A stretch of 22,621 nucleotides of DNA from an uncultured Collinsella sp. (GCA_900545615.1 UQZM01000034.1:1-22621); one strand, 5' to 3'; positions 14,292 through 21,336 are shown, numbered from the stretch's first letter. A program made the numbers and translations. The notes: generated from the letters alone by a model not told the origin.

Positions 14292-14388
14292 AAAACCCAG
14301 CCGGTCAAGCGGACAGGTGGCGTGTCGTCCCATCTCGGGGCATTGATGGGCTGCTACTTGATGTCTTGGTCGGCTGGGTTTTTCTTTG
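14292..14388 (+). terminator. Long-stem hairpin with T-run, probable terminator after agmatine deiminase 1
   Basis: AAAACCCAGCCG (14292-14303) is exactly complementary to CGGCTGGGTTTT (14371-14382). The stem continues with one mismatched pair and CAAG/CTTG. An inner CCCATC...GATGGG hairpin lies in the loop. The right arm runs directly into TTTTTCTTT, the usual intrinsic-terminator signature, though the loop is long. Confidence 0.6.
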
Positions 14389-14511
14389 GGCACTCCGTTG
14401 CCTCCGCTTCGGAGTGCCCGCCTCTTTGATTGAGTACGCGTCTGATCTGGGATTTATTGCGGGTTAGGCCAATTGTTCGCTTGAATTTCCCAGGTCAGAC
14501 GCGTATTCAAT
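14388..14511. repeat. Two further palindromes upstream of the second antiporter gene
   Basis: GGGCACTCCG (14388-14397) is perfectly inverted as CGGAGTGCCC (14410-14419). Next, 24-base arms at 14429-14452 and 14488-14511, starting ATTGAGTACGCGTCTGATC, pair with only two mismatches around a 35-base loop. They contain no gene and lie between a likely terminator and the leader of the second antiporter gene. Confidence 0.7.
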
Positions 14512-14559
14512 TGCTGATAGTTTCCGGTTGCGAGCGCGACCGTTTTGATCGGAGTATCT

Positions 14560-14742
14560 ATGTACCAGCGTATCGTTATCTACACGCGCCTGTTCCGCGA
14601 GCGTTGGTCCAACAATTGCATCCTCTCTTCTCTTTGGGATGGTACCTGCACCGGTGACGCGGCCTGCAACCCTACCTTGGGCTGCGCCTTCGGTACAGAT
14701 GCCATCCTTTTTGCTGTAGGGGGAGCGTGTCGTGGCAGGTAA
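14560..14742 (+). CDS. Possible upstream frame overlapping the second antiporter start
   Basis: A 60-residue frame beginning MYQRIVIYTRLFRERWSNN with GGAG five bases before its ATG. Its stop TAA at 14740-14742 lies inside the antiporter gene, overlapping the GTG start at 14732 by 11 bases, an arrangement typical of translational coupling. The second half is Cys/Gly-rich and overlaps the hairpin at 14637-14707, which reads like structure rather than protein. It may be a leader peptide or chance. Confidence 0.25.
   Translation: MYQRIVIYTRLFRERWSNNCILSSLWDGTCTGDAACNPTLGCAFGTDAILFAVGGACRGR
14637..14713 (+). promoter_or_regulatory. Hairpin with T-run just before the second antiporter, candidate attenuator
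   Basis: GGGATGGTACCTGCACCG pairs with CGGTACAGATGCCATCC (to 14707) with a few mismatches. An inner GCAACCC/GGGCTGC stem lies within, and TTTTT follows directly. The antiporter ribosome site GGGGGAG begins only about ten bases later. A terminator here would precede the gene it serves, so conditional read-through is plausible; alternatively it insulates the gene from upstream transcription. Confidence 0.45.
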
Positions 14743-16141
14743 AAAGTTCTCCCTGTTCGAGGTCATCCTCTCGGTTATCTGCGTTGTCTTTACCATCGAG
14801 GCGGCCGCTCCGGCATCTGCCATGGGTAACGTGCAGTTCTTCTGGTGGATCTTCCTTATCATTACGTTTTTGCTTCCCTATGGTCTGGTGGTGGCCGAGC
14901 TGGGCACGGCGTTCGATTCCGAGGGCGGCCTGTACGATTGGGTTCGCCTGGGCCTGGGCGACCGTTGGGGCGCCCGCTGCTCCTGGTGCTATTGGGTCAA
15001 CTTTCCACTGTGGGTGGCAAGTATCGCCTGCATGTTTCCCAGTGTCATCAATGCGGTATGGGGCATCGAATTTTCGCTTGGGGTCCGAATTGCCATCGAG
15101 CTTGCCTTTGTGTGGGGCGTCACGGTCATGGCAATGCAGCCGGTGGCCGAGGCCGATTGGGTCATGGATGGCGGCGCCGTCATCAAGGTGCTCATTACCG
15201 CCGTGGTGGGAATCGTCGGCATCTGGTTTGCCTGCAACAACGGCTTTGCCAACGATATGTCGTTTAAGACTTTTGTCCCCGATCTGGGAGACACTAACTC
15301 ACTGACGTATCTTTCAATCATCCTCTTCAATTTTATGGGCTTTGAGGTGGTCGCGACCTTTGCCAGCACGATGAAAAACCCGTCGCGCGATATCCCCAAG
15401 GCGGTTATCGCCGGTGGCGTTGCCATCGCGGCGATCTACATTATCTGTGGCATCGGTATTGGAGCCGCGGTTCCCACCGAGCAGCTTTCACTCGATTCGG
15501 GCATTGTGGACGCGGTTGCCGCCATGGTGGGGCGCGCTCACCCGCTGACGATGGTCGTGGGCATGGCCTTTTTGGTGACGCTGTTCGCCAACATGATCTG
15601 CTGGAGTTTTGGCGTCAACAACGTGGCGAGCTATGCCGCGCGCCACGGCAACATGCCGCGCCCCTTTGCGCTGGTGTCCAAGAAGACCGGCATGCCCAAC
15701 GGCTCAGCACTCATTAACGGTTGTTTTGCCAGCTTGGTGCTGCTACTTCAGATTCCGCTGGGCGAAGGTTCCGACGTCTTTTGGGTCTTCTTCTCGATGA
15801 ACGTCGTCTTTCTGCTCATGAGCTATATCCCGATGTTCCCGGCGTTTTGGCGCCTGCGTAAATACGACGACCGCCCACGTGTGTTCCGCGCACCCTTCGA
15901 GGGCAAGGTGCTTGCGGTAGCGCTTGCGGTGCCGGTGGTAGAGCTCGTGCTTTCGATTGTTGCGACAATCGTGCCGCTTAACAGCTCGCCCGCCGAAATG
16001 TCAAAGTTGCCGATCCTCATGGGTGTGGTGATCGGCGTGTTGCTGGGCGAGGTTTCGCGCCTCATATCGCGCCGCGGTCGCAGCATCGACAATCCCGGCG
16101 TTGGCGCAAGGGGGACAGGTCGCTTTGCGCCAAAACAGTAG
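14732..16141 (+). CDS. APC-superfamily antiporter, second agmatine/putrescine-type paralogue
   Basis: Integral membrane transporter of 469 residues with about twelve hydrophobic segments, starting at GTG after GTAGGGGGAG. It aligns with the transporter at 11179 along its length: IEAAAPASAMGNVQFFWW matches the first helix, ILFNFMGFEVVATF the helix 6 region, and ANMICWSFGVNNVASYAARH the helix 8 region. Charged loop residues differ. Codon use is less extreme than in the first copy, which suggests lower expression or a separate history rather than a very recent duplication. Substrate is probably a polyamine or agmatine; a second exchanger could serve the second deiminase at 17748 or another cationic compound. 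The last 14 residues are encoded by a hairpin at 16101-16133. Confidence 0.86.
   Translation: MAGKKFSLFEVILSVICVVFTIEAAAPASAMGNVQFFWWIFLIITFLLPYGLVVAELGTAFDSEGGLYDWVRLGLGDRWGARCSWCYWVNFPLWVASIACMFPSVINAVWGIEFSLGVRIAIELAFVWGVTVMAMQPVAEADWVMDGGAVIKVLITAVVGIVGIWFACNNGFANDMSFKTFVPDLGDTNSLTYLSIILFNFMGFEVVATFASTMKNPSRDIPKAVIAGGVAIAAIYIICGIGIGAAVPTEQLSLDSGIVDAVAAMVGRAHPLTMVVGMAFLVTLFANMICWSFGVNNVASYAARHGNMPRPFALVSKKTGMPNGSALINGCFASLVLLLQIPLGEGSDVFWVFFSMNVVFLLMSYIPMFPAFWRLRKYDDRPRVFRAPFEGKVLAVALAVPVVELVLSIVATIVPLNSSPAEMSKLPILMGVVIGVLLGEVSRLISRRGRSIDNPGVGARGTGRFAPKQ
16101..16133. repeat. Hairpin within the 3' end of the second antiporter gene
   Basis: TTGGCGCAA (16101-16109) and TTGCGCCAA (16125-16133) are perfect nine-base arms around GGGGGACAGGTCGCT. 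The hairpin encodes the C-terminal tail and ends five bases before the stop at 16139, so coding and a 3'-end structure overlap. Confidence 0.55.
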
Positions 16142-16176
16142 CGCCGCGAGTTGTGCGGTGCTAGATGCATCTTGGA

Positions 16177-16368
16177 TTACTGCTCACGCTGCTCGGGATC
16201 AGATGCGAGCTTGGGTGCAAAGTAGGGGACGTGGCCCAGGTAAGGGCAGCTGTCCGTGCGTTCGTCGACAACACAGGGGATATCGTCGTAGGTGAGTGAG
16301 TCGCTCAGGCGGGCGATGGCCTTGGCTGCAGGAGCGACGAGCATCTTGAGCGGTGCGATAGGCGCCAT
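16177..16368 (-). CDS. Small hypothetical protein, 63 residues
   Basis: I do not recognise this protein. The evidence that it is real is its ribosome site: AAAGGAG lies six bases before the ATG at 16366-16368. It is convergent with the antiporter gene and its stop lies 35 bases from that gene's stop. The N-terminal 20 residues (MAPIAPLKMLVAPAAKAIAR) are hydrophobic with two Lys and one Arg, and could be an amphipathic or weak membrane helix. The rest is polar, with Cys32 and Cys41, and SCPYLGHVPYFAP between tyrosines. No known domain was seen. Function unknown. Confidence 0.6.
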   Translation of the reverse strand: MAPIAPLKMLVAPAAKAIARLSDSLTYDDIPCVVDERTDSCPYLGHVPYFAPKLASDPEQREQ

Positions 16369-16765
16369 GGCATCTCCTTTTCTTCATGCGACCCGTGTTT
16401 TGGCGTGAATGTATACGCCGCAAGTCTAGCATCCCGCCGCGGAGAGCTTCAAACCACCACAAAGGTGATGAGCAGATGCAAGTGAGTAGACTTTTTTGAA
16501 CTTACCGAGCACATCGCAACAAATACTCAATAAAACCGCAGGTCAGAGCTGTGGCGTTTTGGGGCGTGCTTGGTCTCCTACAAAAAGCCTACTCACTTGG
16601 TTTTTCTGCTAGAAGACCGCCGCGATGGAAGGCATCTCCCTCGTGGCGGCAGACATTTGCCCAGATAAAACCTGCCAAAATAAACCTGTCTACTCTTTGA
16701 GCCAGAGCCGACAATAATTCAAATGGCGAAATCAAAGGGTGTTCTCCGTATGGAGGGCGCCCTTT
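16369..16765. other. Gene-free stretch with palindromic element and terminator
   Basis: About 400 bases without a supportable gene. It should hold the promoter of the 63-residue gene (minus strand), the palindromic element at 16479-16599 and the terminator of the LuxR gene at 16734-16767. Base composition is more A/T-rich than its surroundings from about 16500 to 16720. Confidence 0.5.
16479..16599. repeat. Palindromic element with 18-bp ends and shared loop box
   Basis: CAAGTGAGTAGACTTTTT (16479-16496) is inverted as AAAAAGCCTACTCACTTG (16582-16599), 17 of 18 positions pairing, with an 85-base interior. The interior holds AAACCGCAGGTCA at 16533-16545, identical to 4277-4289 in the element near the Nudix-Vsr gene. 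No transposase or direct repeat of a target site was found, so it is a small non-coding repeat or a very large RNA hairpin. Confidence 0.7.
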
Positions 16766-16767
16766 TT
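16734..16767 (-). terminator. Intrinsic terminator of the soluble LuxR gene
   Basis: AAAGGGTG...CTCC GTAT GGAG...CGCCCTTT forms a stem with a small internal mismatch, and its edge overlaps the stop TAA at 16766-16768 of the minus-strand LuxR gene. On the plus strand it is followed by TTTTT, so it may work in both directions; on the minus strand the T-run is shorter (TTTGATTT). Confidence 0.65.
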
Positions 16768-17569
16768 ATCGCGGGATGTTTTGCGTGGCAGTCATGAGGC
16801 CCAGACGGTTGCTGACGCCGAGCTTGCGATAGATGGCGTTGACGTGCTTCTTGACGGTTGACTCGCTTATGAATAGCTCGTTTGCCATCTGTTTGTTCGT
16901 TTTGCCGTCGAGCATGAGCCGCATGACTTCGGCTTCGCGCGGTTGGATATTGTGTTCTGTAATGAAGGCGTTCAGATGGTTTGTGTCTTCGGTCTGGGTG
17001 AGTTTAATGCCCCGAGGATAGAGGTTGGCGAGCGCGAGGCTCGCGTGCCGAGCGATTTCGAGCAGGATTGCGAGCTCGGTGTCGGTGAAGTCCCCGGCCG
17101 TGCGTTCGCGAAACAGGGTGATGCTTCCCAGCGGGCTGTCGTTGTGCGCGAGCGTGGCCGTGCAGCCAAAGTAGACGCCCTGCGGTTCCATCCATTTGCG
17201 ATAGATGGGCGTCGCGTCGCGTCGCTCGACGTCGACGAGGTCGAGGTCGCGGTAGACGCCGACCTTATGTAGGTCAAAGCTCCATGTTGTATAGTCCATC
17301 GCGGCGTAGCGGTTGTAGTAGTCGCTCAGCGCGCGGTCGTCCATTCCGCTGCTTGCGGGGTGGACGTAGCGTGGCGCATCACTGCTTGCCGCTTCGATCA
17401 GGTCGAACATGGCGATCCGATGAGGCACGAGTCCTGTCGTTCCCTCGAGGGTCTCCTTTTGCAGCATATCGACACCGTGTGATGCGTGGATTGCGAGTGC
17501 GAGCTCGTTGAGGGCGGTCCAGGTCGTACTGTCCAGCTCAATAGTTTGCTGTTTATTGCATGGGGGCAT
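16766..17569 (-). CDS. Soluble LuxR-family regulator with GAF-like N-terminal domain
   Basis: Cytoplasmic regulator of 267 residues without membrane segments. Residues about 15-195 look like a GAF-type ligand-binding domain, including a PLGSITLFRERTAGDFTDTE stretch followed by a helix LAILLEIARHASLALANL. The C-terminal 65 residues are a LuxR helix-turn-helix: IQPREAEVMRLMLDGKTN, then MANELFISESTVKKHVNAI. I chose the ATG at 17567-17569, with AAAGGA upstream, over an ATG at 17603-17605 that has no ribosome site. It is divergent from the second agmatine deiminase gene, its most likely target. The ligand is unknown; agmatine is an attractive guess because of position only. Confidence 0.9.
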   Translation of the reverse strand: MPPCNKQQTIELDSTTWTALNELALAIHASHGVDMLQKETLEGTTGLVPHRIAMFDLIEAASSDAPRYVHPASSGMDDRALSDYYNRYAAMDYTTWSFDLHKVGVYRDLDLVDVERRDATPIYRKWMEPQGVYFGCTATLAHNDSPLGSITLFRERTAGDFTDTELAILLEIARHASLALANLYPRGIKLTQTEDTNHLNAFITEHNIQPREAEVMRLMLDGKTNKQMANELFISESTVKKHVNAIYRKLGVSNRLGLMTATQNIPR

Positions 17570-17603
17570 AGGGCGTCCTTTCCATTGTGGAACCCAGTAT
17601 GTC

Positions 17604-17688
17604 ATGTTCTCGGCCTGAATAGAACTTTAGGTCAGCGAATGGTATACCGTCGGTCGCTGAAAGGGGCTCGAGGGACCATTGAGAACAT
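17604..17688. promoter_or_regulatory. Nested dyads between soluble LuxR gene and agmatine deiminase 2
   Basis: An outer pair, ATGTTCTC (17604-17611) and GAGAACAT (17681-17688), is perfect. Inside it TCAGCGA (17632-17638) is inverted as TCGCTGA (17654-17660). Near the centre GGTATACC (17641-17648) is itself a palindrome. The inner set has the size and symmetry of a dimer operator and sits in a 178-base divergent promoter region. I found no confident -35/-10. Confidence 0.5.
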
Positions 17689-17747
17689 CTCGGTGCGGCC
17701 GCATCATGGTCTCGTCAAGCAAAAGCACCGAAATTTAGGAGCTTGAA

Positions 17748-18869
17748 ATGAAGACCATCTACGAGAGTGAGTCCACACCTAAGAAGGACGGGTTCTATAT
17801 GCCCGGCGAGTATGAGGAGCAGGAGCGTACCTGGATTCTGTGGCCGCACCGCTCCGACGTGTGGCGCTGCGGTGCCAAGCCGGCGCAGAAGGTCTTCACC
17901 GAGATCATCAAGACCGTTGCACGTTTTCAGCCCATCACTGTGGGCGTCAACACCGAAGACTTCCCCGCGGTGTGTGAGATCTTCGACGGCGTTGAGAACG
18001 TGCGCGTTATCCACATGGAGTACAACGACAGCTGGATTCGCGATCCCGGCCCGGCGTTCCTTGTTAATGACAATGGTGAGCTTGCTCTTTCGCACTTCCA
18101 CTTTAATGCTTACGGCGGTTTCATTGACGGCCTGTATTTCCCGTGGGACAAGGATGCGAGCATCGGCTTGCAGGTGGCGCAGCTCGAGCAAGTCAACCGC
18201 TATCGTCCCGAGGATTACATCCTCGAGGGCGGCTCGTTTAACTGCGACGGCCAGGGCACCGTGGTGACCACCGAGATGTGCCTGCTCAATGAGGACCGCA
18301 ACCCCCAGTACACCAAGGAGCAGATCGAGGAGAAGCTTGCCGAGTACCTGGGCATCGAGAAGGTCATTTGGATCAAGGATGGCATCGACCCGTTTGAGAC
18401 CAACGGGCACGTGGACGACGTCGCATGCTTTAGTGCGCCCGGCGAGGTCTGCTGCATGTGGACCAATGATCCCAACCATAAGTTCTACAAGGAGTGCCAA
18501 GAGGCGTATAAGACGCTTTCCGAGACGACGGATGCCCGTGGCCGCAAGCTCAAGATCCACAAGGTGATTATGCCTGCGACCTCGGTATATATGACCGAGG
18601 AGGAGGCATCGACCATCGATCCGGTCGAGGGTGTGCTGCCGCGTACTCCTGAGGACGCCTTTGAGCCCAGCTACCTCAACTTCTTGCCCATCAACGGGGC
18701 GGTGCTGGTGCCACAGTTTGGCGATCCCAACGATGCCCAGGCACTCAAGGATATCCAAGCCGCCTATCCGGATCGCGAGGTCATCGGCATCATGACTCGC
18801 GAGGTTATTTACGGCGGCGGCAACATTCACTGCATCACCCAGCAGCAGCCCAAGGCGCGCTGCAAGTAG
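17748..18869 (+). CDS. aguA: Agmatine deiminase, canonical form
   Basis: Agmatine iminohydrolase of 373 residues, close to the usual length for bacterial enzymes. It converts agmatine to N-carbamoylputrescine and ammonia. The full motif set is present: WIRDPGP with Trp96 and Asp99, LEGGS with Glu160, GHVDDVA with His221 and Asp223, and nucleophile Cys361 in GGGNIHCITQQ. After CLLNEDRNPQYTKEQIE it has no insertion, unlike the copy at 12987. The ATG follows TTTAGGAG. The gene stands alone, with its own divergent LuxR regulator and its own terminator, so it is probably controlled separately from the ptcA group while feeding the same carbamoyltransferase. Confidence 0.95.
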   Translation: MKTIYESESTPKKDGFYMPGEYEEQERTWILWPHRSDVWRCGAKPAQKVFTEIIKTVARFQPITVGVNTEDFPAVCEIFDGVENVRVIHMEYNDSWIRDPGPAFLVNDNGELALSHFHFNAYGGFIDGLYFPWDKDASIGLQVAQLEQVNRYRPEDYILEGGSFNCDGQGTVVTTEMCLLNEDRNPQYTKEQIEEKLAEYLGIEKVIWIKDGIDPFETNGHVDDVACFSAPGEVCCMWTNDPNHKFYKECQEAYKTLSETTDARGRKLKIHKVIMPATSVYMTEEEASTIDPVEGVLPRTPEDAFEPSYLNFLPINGAVLVPQFGDPNDAQALKDIQAAYPDREVIGIMTREVIYGGGNIHCITQQQPKARCK

Positions 18870-18909
18870 ATGCGGTTGCAGGCACACGGGGTAGTGTCGA
18901 TATGACATG

Positions 18910-18943
18910 GGGCCCGCTGGCGCACACGCTGGCGGGCCCTTTT
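18910..18943 (+). terminator. Intrinsic terminator after agmatine deiminase 2
   Basis: GGGCCCGC (18910-18917) pairs with GCGGGCCC (18932-18939) around a GC-rich loop and is followed at once by TTTT. It lies 40 bases after the stop codon. Confidence 0.8.
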
Positions 18944-19002
18944 GCGTGCGGCGGGCAGCGTTGCACGCGGGCACTCGGGCCTAAGCGAGGGTACCAGGGG
19001 CC

Positions 19003-19041
19003 TTGCTTATCGTCGATAGTTGGTCTAGAATCGTCGATAGT
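19003..19041 (+). promoter_or_regulatory. Promoter with tandem 12-bp operators upstream of the AlbA_2 regulator
   Basis: TTGCTT (19003-19008), a spacer of exactly 17 bases, and TAGAAT (19026-19031) make a good sigma-70 promoter. ATCGTCGATAGT occurs twice, at 19009-19020 within the spacer and at 19030-19041 over the start-site region, 21 bases apart or two helical turns. The second copy continues into TCGATGAT, making a near-palindrome. This is the geometry of repression by a dimer pair, most simply by the gene's own product. Confidence 0.7.
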
Positions 19042-19058
19042 CGATGATAGGGGGTAGC

Positions 19059-20609
19059 ATGCAGCTTGTTGAAAGTGAGACCGTGGAGTTCAAGTGCACA
19101 TTTACCCCTAAGCTGCTCAAAGCTGTGGTGGCGTTTGCCAATTCGAATGGCGGTACCTTGTATATCGGAATCGACGATTTTGGCAGCATCGTCGGCGTGG
19201 ACGATATCGATGCCACCATGCTTCAATGCTCTAATGCAATAACCGATGGCGTGTATCCCGACGTTTCTGAAATCACGACGGTCTCCGCATTGGACATCGA
19301 TGGCGCAGCGTTGGTGAAAATCGAGGTGGAAGCGGGTCCTCACAAGCCGTACTGCCTGTGCTCGAAGGGATTTGTTCCCGCCGGGGTATATCGGCGCCTA
19401 GGTCCTGCCAACGTGCCCATCGAGATGGCCCAGATCCGCTCGATGATCAAGCGCACCGACGGCGATTATTTTGAGACCGCGCGCTCTCATGAACAGAGCT
19501 TGACGTTTTTTGAAGCCGAGCGGGTCTTTAGGCGCGCGGAGATTACGTTTGACCAAACCTCTCAAAAGAATCTCGGCCTTATCGATGAGCTGGGCTTTTA
19601 CACCAATTTGGCACTGCTAGTCTCTGACCAAAACCCCTTTGCAGTCCGCGCTGGCCTCTTCAACGACGATGCATATACCGAGTTTATCGACCGTCAGGAT
19701 GGCGAGGGCTCGATCTTCAGGCAGATAGAGGATATCGAACGGTTCCTCAATATATCGAACGCAACGCGTATGTACTTTGTGCCGGGAAGGCTCGATCGCA
19801 TAGATAAGGACGACTATCCCCGCGAGGCTGTTCGAGAGGGAATTCTGAACCTGTTTATCCATCGCGACTACGAATCTTCGGTGGCGTCTCTTATCAAGAT
19901 GAGCCGTACGGCGCTTGAATTTACCAATGCGGGAGGGCCGCAGCACATCAGCGTCGAGGAGGCGCTTGCGGGCGGCTCGGACGCTCGGAATCCAAAGCTG
20001 CAACTGCTCTTTTTGCGTCTGGGGATGGTTGAGGCGTTTGGAACGGGCCTCAAGGGGATCCGTGCGCTCTATGAGGCGGAAGGGTTGGAACCCGAGGTCT
20101 GCGCCTACCCTGCAATGTTTAGGTTGTCGCTGCCCAACGTCAACGCCGTGCGCAATTCCTATCTGACGCCTCGTGGCAATAGCGGTCCCAACTTGCGTGG
20201 GGATTACAGCGATTATGAGCAGCTCGAGCGGGAAGGGGCGCTGCCGCCCGATGTTTCGCAGGCGTTTGCATCCGTGCGAGCGCAGCGAGAGGGGCACGTG
20301 TCGATGAATGGCGACTGCGGCCACGAGGTGCGTGCCAAGCTCGTGGAGGAGCTTGGCTTTGATGTTGCGTGCAAGGCGTCCGCGATGCTACAGGATGTCT
20401 CGGACGAGCGACGTGGTGGATACGCTCGCACCTTGATTCGCTTTGCCCTTGAGCGGCCCTGCGGTTTTACGCGCCAGGATGCTTCGGACGCTCTGGGAAC
20501 TGGGCGCGACGTGACGCTGCGGGTTATTAACGGTTTGCTTGAGGAAGGCGCACTCGTTAAAGAGGGGCGCGCTCGGGCGACGAGATATCGCGCTGTCGGG
20601 CAGGTTTAG
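19059..20609 (+). CDS. AlbA_2/Schlafen-type regulator with ATPase-like and winged-helix domains
   Basis: Putative regulator of 516 residues of the COG2865 kind. Residues 1-115 are an AlbA_2 DNA-binding domain (ESETVEFK, then AVVAFANSNGGTLYIGID). The middle (about 245-350) resembles the HATPase_c_4 domain: YPREAVREGILNLFIHRDY, then LEFTNAGGP, then MVEAFGTGLKGI. The C-terminal 60 residues form a winged helix (TRQDASDALGTGRDVTLRVI, then LLEEGALVKEGRARATRYR). Around residues 360-455 lies a low-similarity linker. I chose the ATG at 19059, with AGGGGG just upstream, over an ATG at 19044. Such proteins are commonly annotated as RecG-like or ATP-binding regulators, with few tested functions. The tandem operator in front suggests autoregulation. 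Confidence 0.88.
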   Translation: MQLVESETVEFKCTFTPKLLKAVVAFANSNGGTLYIGIDDFGSIVGVDDIDATMLQCSNAITDGVYPDVSEITTVSALDIDGAALVKIEVEAGPHKPYCLCSKGFVPAGVYRRLGPANVPIEMAQIRSMIKRTDGDYFETARSHEQSLTFFEAERVFRRAEITFDQTSQKNLGLIDELGFYTNLALLVSDQNPFAVRAGLFNDDAYTEFIDRQDGEGSIFRQIEDIERFLNISNATRMYFVPGRLDRIDKDDYPREAVREGILNLFIHRDYESSVASLIKMSRTALEFTNAGGPQHISVEEALAGGSDARNPKLQLLFLRLGMVEAFGTGLKGIRALYEAEGLEPEVCAYPAMFRLSLPNVNAVRNSYLTPRGNSGPNLRGDYSDYEQLEREGALPPDVSQAFASVRAQREGHVSMNGDCGHEVRAKLVEELGFDVACKASAMLQDVSDERRGGYARTLIRFALERPCGFTRQDASDALGTGRDVTLRVINGLLEEGALVKEGRARATRYRAVGQV

Positions 20610-20620
20610 GGACGGGCGGT

Positions 20621-20675
20621 CCGGCCCCCTGGGTTATTCCTGGGCAGAGGCCAAGGGCCGGGTGCCCGGCGCACC
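20621..20675. terminator. Hairpins between convergent AlbA_2 and GNAT genes
   Basis: CCGGCCCCCTGG (20621-20632) pairs with CCAAGGGCCGG (20651-20661) with a mismatch/bulge. GGTGC and GCACC (20661-20675) form a second small stem. Neither has a T-run. Their place between convergent stops favours a bidirectional 3'-end role. Confidence 0.45.
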
Positions 20676-20691
20676 TTGATTGAAGGGGTAC

Positions 20692-21336
20692 TTAGAGCGT
20701 GCCTCCGTACATATAGACGATAAATCCGTCACCGGTGTCTTGGCTGTGGTCCTCTAGGATGCGCTTCATGTTGAGGTGCTCGTAAAACTGCCAGTCGGAG
20801 TTGCAGTCGCTCATCAGGAAGAATTTGGTGCAGCCTGCCTTGGCGAGCTCGGCGCGCGCAAGGTCGATGAGCTCGCGGCCGAGTCCCTTGCCCTGCCATT
20901 CAGGCACAATGATAATCAAGTTGAGCTGACCCTGGGCATATTCGTTGCCCGTGGCGGCAAAGCGGTCGGCTGTTGCCTTCTCGCGGCTATCGCCAAAGAG
21001 CGAGCCTTCGAGCTTGGCATCGGCGGTCTTTGCCATCTCGGTTGCCTGGGCGAACATCTCGTTATAGCAGGGCTCCCACGTGGGATTGGTGCGCGGCTTG
21101 CCGTCCTCGAAGATGCCGATGCAGCAGGCGGCGATGATGCGGCCTTCAGCTTCGGCGACGAGTGCGATGGGGGAGCGCTGCAGCTGCATGGCGATGTTAA
21201 AGCGCGCGCAGAAATCGGCAGCTTCGACGTCGCCGCGGTTGCGCAGCGTGTTGCACCACAGCTGGTTGTAGATGGCGGCGATGCCGGCCAGGTCATCGAG
21301 CGTGGCGGCGCGCAGGGTTACGTTGTCAAGGCTCAT
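20692..21336 (-). CDS. GNAT-family N-acetyltransferase
   Basis: Acetyl-CoA-dependent acetyltransferase of 214 residues, cytoplasmic. The acetyl-CoA motif A is NLIIIVPEWQGKGLGRELID, with the QGKGLG pyrophosphate loop, followed by a helix and the KFFLMSDCNSDWQFYEHLNM strand-helix region of motif B. The N-terminus (VTLRAATLDDLAGIAAIYNQ) is the usual first strand and helix. About 60 residues between the strands, EDGKPRTNPTWEPCYNEMFA onwards, form an insertion longer than in a minimal GNAT. The ATG at 21334-21336 has AAGGAG upstream; a TTG fifteen bases earlier was rejected. Substrate unknown. Confidence 0.9.
   Translation of the reverse strand: MSLDNVTLRAATLDDLAGIAAIYNQLWCNTLRNRGDVEAADFCARFNIAMQLQRSPIALVAEAEGRIIAACCIGIFEDGKPRTNPTWEPCYNEMFAQATEMAKTADAKLEGSLFGDSREKATADRFAATGNEYAQGQLNLIIIVPEWQGKGLGRELIDLARAELAKAGCTKFFLMSDCNSDWQFYEHLNMKRILEDHSQDTGDGFIVYMYGGTL

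Noticed and set aside
12915..14393. 492-codon minus-strand frame opposite agmatine deiminase 1
   Set aside because: Composition is a mirror of GC-rich codons (Val/Gly/Asp/Leu-rich with no motif), and the plus-strand gene has full catalytic motifs and a strong ribosome site.
16479..16599. Miniature transposon (MITE) or CRISPR-like repeat
   Set aside because: Only one copy with such ends was seen, with no flanking target duplication, and there is no repeat-spacer periodicity. It is kept only as a palindromic element.
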